Shown here: positions 58,474-64,000 of the stretch, piece after piece
Layout of the letters: every line of letters starts with the position of its first letter
Position numbering within the stretch: position 1 is the first letter of the stretch
Source: Agromyces humatus
GTDB lineage: Bacteria > Actinomycetota > Actinomycetes > Actinomycetales > Microbacteriaceae
NCBI RefSeq assembly: GCF_021228295.1
Contig: NZ_JAJQPD010000003.1
Span: forward strand, 1-64,000
Direction: 5' to 3'
Length of the DNA: 64,000 bases
Notes under the pieces: generated by a model
Databases searched by the model: none
Seen by the model: the letters and a program-made list of their open reading frames with translations, nothing else
Told to the model about the DNA's origin: nothing
Program-made: the position numbers and the translations under genes

Positions 58474-59358
58474 ATGCTCGAACTCAGCAACGTCAGCAAA
58501 CGCTATGGCGACCGCCTCGCACTCGACCAGGTGAGCTTCACGGTCGGCGACGGCCGCCTCACGGGTTTCGTCGGCGGCAACGGCGCCGGCAAGACCACGA
58601 CGATGCGCATCATCCTCGGGGTGCTCGCCGCCGACGGCGGCAGCGTCATGCTCGGCGGCGCGCCGATCACCGCGGCCGACCGTCGGCGTTTCGGCTACAT
58701 GCCCGAGGAGCGGGGGCTGTACCCCAAGATGAAAGTGCTCGAGCAGACCGTCTACCTGGCGCGCCTGCACGGCTGGACGCCAGCTGCCGCGCACCGCAAC
58801 GCACTCGAACTGCTCGAGCGCCTGGGCCTCGGCGAGCGCACGAACGACACGATCGAATCGCTCTCGCTCGGCAACCAGCAACGCGCCCAGATCGCGGCCG
58901 CGCTCGTGCACAAGCCCGAGGTGCTCGTGCTCGACGAGCCCTTCTCGGGCCTCGACCCGATGGCCGTCGAGACGGTGCAGGGCGTACTCGCCGACGTCGC
59001 CGCCGCGGGCTCCCCCGTGCTGTTCTCGTCGCACCAGCTCGACATCGTCGAGCGGCTGTGCGACGACCTCGTCATCATCGCCGGCGGGCGCATCGCCGCC
59101 GCCGGCCCAGGCGACGCGTTGCGCACCGAGCACGGCTCCGAGCGATGGGAGCTGCTCACCGCCGGCGACGCCGGCTGGCTGCGCCGACAGCCCGGCATCG
59201 AGGTCGTCGAGTTCGACGGCGGCTGGGCGGTGTTCGAAGCAGAATCGGATGCCGCTCGCCAGGCCACGCTCGCCGAGGCGGTCACCCGTGGCGAGGTCGT
59301 CAGCTTCACCCGCGAGCACACCACGCTCGCCCAGATCTTCAAGGAGGTCGTGCGATGA
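58474..59358 (+). CDS. NatA-like ABC exporter ATP-binding protein
   Basis: 294 residues. Walker A GGNGAGKTT (first Pro of the usual GPNGAGKT replaced by Gly), signature SLSLGNQQRAQIAAAL, typical of NatA-type exporters, Walker B LVLDEPFSGLD and H-loop SSHQLDIVE. The C-terminal 80-residue domain is usual for this group. It pairs with the NatB-like permease whose ATG overlaps its stop. Predicted target of the two-component system at 48359-50493. Confidence 0.92.
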   Translation: MLELSNVSKRYGDRLALDQVSFTVGDGRLTGFVGGNGAGKTTTMRIILGVLAADGGSVMLGGAPITAADRRRFGYMPEERGLYPKMKVLEQTVYLARLHGWTPAAAHRNALELLERLGLGERTNDTIESLSLGNQQRAQIAAALVHKPEVLVLDEPFSGLDPMAVETVQGVLADVAAAGSPVLFSSHQLDIVERLCDDLVIIAGGRIAAAGPGDALRTEHGSERWELLTAGDAGWLRRQPGIEVVEFDGGWAVFEAESDAARQATLAEAVTRGEVVSFTREHTTLAQIFKEVVR

Positions 59359-60485
59359 GCACGGTCGCAGACACCGAGCGCCGCACCCCGAGCTTCGTCG
59401 ACAGCGTCTCGCTGATCGCCGGCCGCGAGATCACGATGCGACTTCGCAGCAAGGCGTTCCTCATCTCGACGGGCGTGCTCATGCTCGCCGTGCTCGCGTC
59501 GGTCGTGCTCGGCAGCATCTTCGGCACGCAGACCGAGACGACGAAGGTCGCCGTCATCGGCGGCGCGACCGCCGTGGTCGACGGCAATGACGCCCTCGAG
59601 GCGGTTCCGGCTGCCGACGAGGCCGCCGCCGAGCAATTGCTGCGCGAGGGAGAGGTCGACGCGATCGTCGCGCCCGCGGCATCCCTTCGACAGGCTCAGG
59701 ACGGCGCCGACCCGCTCGGCATCACCGTGATCGGACTCGACTCCCCGCCCACCGATGTGGCGCAGGCACTGTCGGTGCAGCCGACCATCGAACTGCTCGA
59801 GCCCGCGGCGGTCGACCCGACGCTCGCCTACCTTGTCGCCTTCGGGTTCGGCATCGTGTTCTTCATGTCGGCGCTCACGTTCGGCACGACCATCGCCCAG
59901 TCGGTCGTCGAGGAGAAGCAGACCCGCGTCGTCGAGATCCTGCTCTCGACCGTCACGGCCCGCGCGCTGCTCACCGGAAAGGTCATCGGCAACAGCCTGC
60001 TCGCGTTCGGGCAGATCCTCGCGATCGCGGCGCTCGCGATCCTGGGCCTCGTGCTCACGGGGCAGCGCGTGCTGCTCGGCGGGCTCGGCAGTTCGGTGAT
60101 CTGGTTCATCGTGTTCTTCGCGATCGGCTTCGTGATGCTCGCTGCGCTGTTCGCGGCGACCGCGGCCATGGTGTCGCGCGCCGAGGACATCGGTTCGGTG
60201 ACGACCCCGGTGACGATGCTCGTGATGATCCCGTATTTCCTCGTCATCTTCTTCAACGACAACCCCACGGTGCTCGCGATCATGAGCTACGTGCCGTTCT
60301 CGGCACCGGTCGGCATGCCGATGCGGGTGTTCCTCGGCACCGCCGAGTGGTGGGAGCCGTTCGTGTCGCTCGCGATCCTCCTGGCGACGACGGCGCTCGC
60401 GGTGCTGATCGGCGAACGCATCTACCGCAACTCACTGCTGAAGACCGGCGCTCGGGTGCCGCTCGGCGAGGCGCTGCGCGGCTGA
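59355..60485 (+). CDS. NatB-like ABC exporter permease
   Basis: 376 residues, ATG overlapping the previous stop (ATGA). One N-terminal helix, a large outer domain (about 50-175) and five or six C-terminal helices; TTIAQSVVEEKQTRVVEILLSTVTARALLTGKVIG is the NatB/ABC-2 signature. Residues around 111-117 (LRQAQDG) are encoded by a CTTCGACAGGCTCAGGA repeat fragment (59685-59701). Such exporters move sodium, drugs or peptides; the substrate is not determined. Confidence 0.9.
   Translation: MSTVADTERRTPSFVDSVSLIAGREITMRLRSKAFLISTGVLMLAVLASVVLGSIFGTQTETTKVAVIGGATAVVDGNDALEAVPAADEAAAEQLLREGEVDAIVAPAASLRQAQDGADPLGITVIGLDSPPTDVAQALSVQPTIELLEPAAVDPTLAYLVAFGFGIVFFMSALTFGTTIAQSVVEEKQTRVVEILLSTVTARALLTGKVIGNSLLAFGQILAIAALAILGLVLTGQRVLLGGLGSSVIWFIVFFAIGFVMLAALFAATAAMVSRAEDIGSVTTPVTMLVMIPYFLVIFFNDNPTVLAIMSYVPFSAPVGMPMRVFLGTAEWWEPFVSLAILLATTALAVLIGERIYRNSLLKTGARVPLGEALRG
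59685..59701. repeat. CTTCGACAGGCTCAG repeat fragment in the NatB-like gene
   Basis: This 15-17-base word is a common half of a dispersed element in Microbacteriaceae and lies in frame in the outer domain of the permease. Confidence 0.55.
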
Positions 60486-60494
60486 ACGAGGTGC

Positions 60495-60500
60495 GAGGAT
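60495..60500 (+). promoter_or_regulatory. -10 element of the threonine aldolase gene, leaderless
   Basis: GAGGAT ends six bases before the GTG at 60507. Confidence 0.35.
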
Positions 60501-60506
60501 AGTGCG

Positions 60507-61583
60507 GTGACCCAGCAGCTCCACGACACATCCTTCCGCGGCTTCGCCTCCGACAACTATTCGGGGGTGCATCCCGAGATCCTCGCCGCGATCAGCGCCG
60601 CGAACGACGGCCACCAGGTCGCCTACGGCGAAGACGTCTACACCGACCGTCTTCAGGAGGTGTTCGCGCAGCACTTCGGCAAGGGCATCGAGGCGTTCCC
60701 GGTGTTCAACGGCACCGGCGCGAACGTCACGGCGCTGCAGTCGATGCTGCCGCGCTGGGGTGCCGTGATCTCGGCCAAGACGGCGCACATCAACTCCGAC
60801 GAGGGCGGCGCGCCCGAGCGGGTCGGCGGCATCAAGCTGCTCACCGTCGACGCGCCCGACGGCAAGCTCACCCCCGAGCTCATCGACCGCGAGGCGTGGG
60901 GCTGGGGCGACGAGCACCGCGCCCAGCCGCTCGTCGTGTCGATCACGCAGACCACCGAGCTCGGCACGGCCTACACGGCCGACGAGATCCGGGCCATCGC
61001 CGACCACGCCCACGGGCATGGCATGAAGCTGCACCTCGACGGTGCGCGGCTCGGCAACGCGGGCGCGTCGCTCGGGCTGCCCCTGCGCGCGTTCACCCGC
61101 GACGCCGGCGTCGACCTGTTGAGCGTCGGCGGAACCAAGAACGGATGCCTCGGCGCCGAGGCCATCGTCGTGCTGAACCCCGAGGCATCAGAGGGCCTCA
61201 AGTACCTGCGCAAGCTCAACATGCAGCTCTCGTCGAAGATGCGCTTCGTCTCGGCGCAGCTCATCGCGCTCTACGAGGGCGACCTGTGGCTGCGCAACGC
61301 CACGCACGCCAACGAGATGGCCTCGCGCCTGCGCGACGCGCTCGACGCCGGCATCGCCGCGGGCGAGCTGCCCGGCCTCGGGTTCTCGCAACCCACGCAG
61401 TCGAACGGCGTGTTCGCGGTGCTGCCTGCGGGCGTCTCCGACCGGCTGCGCGACCGCGGCTTCAAGTTCTACGACTGGGACGCCGCCAAGGGCGAGGTGC
61501 GCTGGATGTGCTCGTTCGACACGAGCGAGGCCGACATCGACGCCTTCGTCGCCGGCATCCGCGACGAGCTGCACGCCTCCTGA
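60507..61583 (+). CDS. ltaE: Low-specificity L-threonine aldolase
   Basis: 358 residues, GTG start. A PLP fold-type I enzyme that splits threonine or allo-threonine to glycine and acetaldehyde. FASDNYSGVHPEILAAI, PVFNGTGANVTALQSML, THRAQPLVVSITQTTELG-type loop, MKLHLDGARLGNAGASLG (Asp binding the PLP ring) and SVGGTKNGCLG with PLP-lysine 211 are all present. Full length. Confidence 0.95.
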   Translation: MTQQLHDTSFRGFASDNYSGVHPEILAAISAANDGHQVAYGEDVYTDRLQEVFAQHFGKGIEAFPVFNGTGANVTALQSMLPRWGAVISAKTAHINSDEGGAPERVGGIKLLTVDAPDGKLTPELIDREAWGWGDEHRAQPLVVSITQTTELGTAYTADEIRAIADHAHGHGMKLHLDGARLGNAGASLGLPLRAFTRDAGVDLLSVGGTKNGCLGAEAIVVLNPEASEGLKYLRKLNMQLSSKMRFVSAQLIALYEGDLWLRNATHANEMASRLRDALDAGIAAGELPGLGFSQPTQSNGVFAVLPAGVSDRLRDRGFKFYDWDAAKGEVRWMCSFDTSEADIDAFVAGIRDELHAS

Positions 61584-61636
61584 CCCCCACCGCGGTACGG
61601 TGATCCCGGGATCCCGACCGCGAGAGGAGTGCGGCG

Positions 61637-62518
61637 ATGTGGGACGAGTTCGCAACGATGTCCAGAGCGTGGGCGCCGGTCATCGCTGCGTGCATCGCGC
61701 TCGTCGCCACGGTCATCGGCGGCGTGATCGCCGTCGGATGGCCGACTTGGAGGTCGCGGCAGATCGGACGCCGCTTCGTCGGCCTGATTCGCCGGGAGCT
61801 CGAGGAGATCGGACCCCGAATCCCGAAGAGTGATCCTGACGCAGGTCGCAGGCCATGGTGGGAGTACCTCTCGAAGCGCTTCGTGCACGAGGAGTTCCTG
61901 GGTCGCGAGCGAATCGCCGAGCACCGGGACTTCGTGCTCAGCCTCGATCCGACGCTCGTCTATCTGCTGTCGCAACTGTGGATCTCGTACGAGAAGCGCG
62001 ATCTCGTGCAATGGAAGCAGTTCCTGAACGAGCTCGCCGCGAACGAGCATGTCGCGACGACACGTCTGAAGGATGCGGCCGACCGTTGGAACCGCATCGA
62101 GCCCGACGCGCAGACGACGGAATGGGTTCGCGGCTCCGCCGGCCAACTTCGCTCGCCGGTCGAACAAGTGAGTGGCTTGTTCGAGGCGCGACTCGACGCC
62201 TACCGCGAACTGACCTCGTCGCTGACGTCAGCCGCAATGGCCGACGAGCAGGGCCGATCGGTGCTCGTGAACGGCAACAACGGCACATTGCGCGTGTGGT
62301 ATCGAACGCACGGATTGCTCCTGTCGGGCGATGCGCTGCACCGTTATCTTCACCTTCGCGACCTGCTCGAAGGCGTGGCCGACCCCGGCCCTCTACCCCT
62401 CGGTGATGCATTGAGGGACGCACGTTCCGCACTGTGCACCGAACTGAAGATCGACCTCGGGGTCCGCCATCCAGATGAGCGCGATGAACCGACGGATGGA
62501 GCCCGACGACGGGGCTGA
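61637..62518 (+). CDS. Hypothetical membrane-anchored helical protein
   Basis: 293 residues, AGGAG at 61624-61628. One N-terminal helix (about 13-35, APVIAACIALVATVIGGVIAVGW) and a cytoplasmic, mostly helical domain rich in Trp, Arg and Glu (FVGLIRRELEEIGPRI, WWEYLSKRFVHEEFLG, DPTLVYLLSQLWISYEKRD). No motif is recognised. Similar one-helix proteins occur in defence islands, but nothing else here supports that. Codon usage is slightly less GC-rich than its neighbours. Ends at a strong terminator. Confidence 0.75.
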   Translation: MWDEFATMSRAWAPVIAACIALVATVIGGVIAVGWPTWRSRQIGRRFVGLIRRELEEIGPRIPKSDPDAGRRPWWEYLSKRFVHEEFLGRERIAEHRDFVLSLDPTLVYLLSQLWISYEKRDLVQWKQFLNELAANEHVATTRLKDAADRWNRIEPDAQTTEWVRGSAGQLRSPVEQVSGLFEARLDAYRELTSSLTSAAMADEQGRSVLVNGNNGTLRVWYRTHGLLLSGDALHRYLHLRDLLEGVADPGPLPLGDALRDARSALCTELKIDLGVRHPDERDEPTDGARRRG

Positions 62519-62550
62519 TCGGACCGTTTCCGGATGGCGCCGCTGCGAAG

Positions 62551-62592
62551 CCGAACGGATGTCCCGGGGCCGCGCCCGGGACATCCGTTCGG
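62551..62592. terminator. Bidirectional terminator
   Basis: A perfect 18-bp stem (62551-62568 with 62575-62592) around GCCGCG separates the convergent 61637 and 62627 genes. Confidence 0.9.
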
Positions 62593-62626
62593 TGGCGTTG
62601 CGTGTGTTCAGTTCCCCGCAAGCCGA

Positions 62627-64000
62627 TCAGCCCAGATAGCCCTCGAGCGTCTGGAAGAGAGAGCTGCTGACCACACCTTTGCCGCCGAGCACCACGATGC
62701 GGGTGGGGTTCAGCCTCGCCAGTTCCGCGGCCACGGCCGGCGGGATCGAGTTGGCGTGCACGAGCAGCACGGGACCCGCGGTCGTTCCGGCGACCGGTGC
62801 GCCCGCGAGTGCGTCGGGGAAGTTCATCCCGCTGGCGACGTACACCGTGCCGACGCCCGCCGCGAAGATCTTCGAGATCGACGCGGCCGTGCCGAACCGG
62901 TCGGGGCCGGCCATACGCGTCACCGCGCCCGCGGTGTACTGGTCGAGCGACTGGAACACGGCGCCGCCGACGACGCCGGTGCCGCCGAGCACCACGATGC
63001 GACCCGGGTTCAGCCGATCGAGCTCGGCCGCGATCACCGACGGGATCGAGCCCCGCTGCACGAGCAGCACCGGCCCACTGTCCTTGCCGGCCGCCGCTGC
63101 ACCCGCCAGCGCATCCGGGAAGTTCATCCCGTTCGCCACGTACACCACGCCCACTGCGGGGTCGTAGTTGTTCGACGAGATCGCTGCCGCCGTGCCGAAC
63201 CGATCGAGGCCGGCCAAGCGCGTCACCGTGCCCGCCGTGTACTGGTCGAGCGACTGGAACACGGCATTGCCGACGACGCCCCTGCCGCCGAGCACCACGA
63301 TGCGACCGGGGTTCAGCCGATCGAGCTCGGCCGCGATCACCGACGGGATCGAGCCCCGCTGCACGAGCAGCACCGGCCCACTGTCCTTGCCTGCCGCCGC
63401 TGCACCCGCCAGCGCATCCGGGAAGTTCATCCCGCTCGCCACGTACACCACGCCCACGCCGGGGTCGAAGTTCGCGTTCGAGATCGCGGCCGCGGTCGCG
63501 AATCGGTCGGCACCTGCCCACCGCTCGATCGTCAGAGTCGGATCGGGATCCGGGCCGGGACCGGGGTCAGGGTCAGGGTCAGGGTCAGGGTCAGGACCCG
63601 GACCGGGATCGGGGTCCGGACCGGGATCGGGGTCCGGACCGGGATCGGGGTCCGGACCGGGATCGGGGTCCGGGCCGGGGTCAGGCGCGGACACGACGGT
63701 GAAGCTCAGCCCGCCGATGCCGAACGTGGTTCCTGTCGGGTTGGCGAGACCGCTGGGCACCTTCCACTGGGCGACGCCGGCCGCGTTCGCACCCAGAGAC
63801 CCTGCCGGCCACAGGTAGTCGAAGCCGTTGAACGTCACCGCCCCGAGCGGCCAGGTGCTCGCGTCGATGATCGCCGTCGCGGTACCGGACCGCGAGGCGA
63901 TGCCGTTGTTGGCCTCGTACGAGCTCCACTCGGCGACGTGCACGCCGCCCGCCGAGTCGGTGAACGCGAAGCTCACGCCGTCCACCGGGCGATCGAAGAG
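62627..64000 (-). CDS. Secreted cell-wall-binding repeat 2 protein, 5' end outside window
   Basis: The frame stays open to the window end, so the signal peptide and start are missing; 457 or so residues are visible. The first 95 form a beta-rich domain (FAFTDSAGGVHVAEWSSYE, FNGFDYLWPAGS). A PDPGPD-type linker of about 45 residues follows, then three cell-wall-binding repeat 2 units (WAGADRFATAAAIS, LAGLDRFGTAAAIS, MAGPDRFGTAASIS). The repeats have a 101-codon period and the first two are nearly identical in DNA. The linker-plus-three-repeats plan matches the other family member at 16223. Confidence 0.88.
   Translation of the reverse strand, partial: LFDRPVDGVSFAFTDSAGGVHVAEWSSYEANNGIASRSGTATAIIDASTWPLGAVTFNGFDYLWPAGSLGANAAGVAQWKVPSGLANPTGTTFGIGGLSFTVVSAPDPGPDPDPGPDPDPGPDPDPGPDPDPGPGPDPDPDPDPDPGPGPDPDPTLTIERWAGADRFATAAAISNANFDPGVGVVYVASGMNFPDALAGAAAAGKDSGPVLLVQRGSIPSVIAAELDRLNPGRIVVLGGRGVVGNAVFQSLDQYTAGTVTRLAGLDRFGTAAAISSNNYDPAVGVVYVANGMNFPDALAGAAAAGKDSGPVLLVQRGSIPSVIAAELDRLNPGRIVVLGGTGVVGGAVFQSLDQYTAGAVTRMAGPDRFGTAASISKIFAAGVGTVYVASGMNFPDALAGAPVAGTTAGPVLLVHANSIPPAVAAELARLNPTRIVVLGGKGVVSSSLFQTLEGYLG
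62981..63434. repeat. Near-identical 303-bp period repeats in the cell-wall-binding gene
   Basis: About 150 bases from 62981 and from 63284 are almost base-for-base identical at a 303-base spacing. This implies recent duplication or gene conversion. Confidence 0.85.
63560..63690. repeat. Short tandem repeats encoding a Pro-Asp-Gly linker
   Basis: A GGGTCA hexamer array is followed by several 18-base units of the GGACCGGGATCGGGGTCC kind. Together they encode the PDPGPD linker of the secreted protein. Confidence 0.85.

Noticed and set aside
61637..62518. Defence-island gene
   Set aside because: A single one-helix unknown protein beside threonine aldolase and a surface protein gives no support for a defence role.
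63560..63690. CRISPR-like repeat array
   Set aside because: Units are short, abut without spacers and encode a Pro-Asp-Gly linker in an open frame.

Overview
The window is very GC-rich, gene-dense DNA from an actinobacterium. Several traits point to the Microbacteriaceae, and something close to Agromyces would fit, but the genus is a guess. These traits are an F420-dependent glucose-6-phosphate dehydrogenase, two secreted proteins with cell-wall-binding repeat 2 domains, two DUF222/HNH proteins, and scattered 35-bp palindromic units of the ...TTTCGAGACGG...CCTCCTCAACC type. No tRNA, rRNA, CRISPR array or prophage is visible.

Region 1-15,100 is a coenzyme F420 district. cofD (1161) reads rightward and is followed by a three-gene ABC cassette (2350-5452) of the proposed F420-0 importer type, preceded by a structured leader RNA. 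On the opposite strand cofE, an F420-dependent luciferase-like (LLM) oxidoreductase, cofC and fgd run leftward (15,021 to 11,283). Between the two sets lie a degenerate kinase-like gene, an ABC exporter with a LolA-like secreted partner, and a secreted gamma-glutamyltransferase.

Region 15,100-38,900 holds small membrane proteins, a cell-wall-binding surface protein, exonuclease III, a membrane Ser/Thr kinase with a lipoprotein partner, and divergent SDR and GNAT genes. It continues with a nitrate/sulfonate-type ABC importer fused by overlap to an acyl-CoA synthetase, a GntR-controlled beta-propeller protein with a truncated twin, and a DUF5671-type membrane protein. A polysaccharide deacetylase lipoprotein, a TetR/MFS efflux pair, an AlkD-like protein and a DUF6421/SDR pair complete it.

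Region 38,900-56,300 carries two glycan modules: a GH109-type alpha-N-acetylgalactosaminidase with a NEW3-domain protein, and a GH89-type alpha-N-acetylglucosaminidase divergent from a ROK repressor. It also has a PadR operon with a frameshifted membrane gene, two paralogues of an unrecognised cysteine-paired secreted domain, a SulP transporter, a two-component system, and a DUF222/HNH gene sitting between that response regulator and a decayed copy of a response-regulator tail.

Region 56,300-64,000 has a LysR remnant, an ArsR/SRPBCC/RibD-C operon, a NatAB-type ABC exporter, threonine aldolase, an unknown membrane-anchored protein, and a cell-wall-binding protein cut by the window end. Both the two-component operon and the NatAB operon carry the same 16-bp near-palindrome at the same distance from their -10 boxes, so the former probably controls the latter. 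Many genes have a TANNNT-like -10 element only 6-7 nt before the start codon. This signals leaderless transcription and was used here to choose starts.
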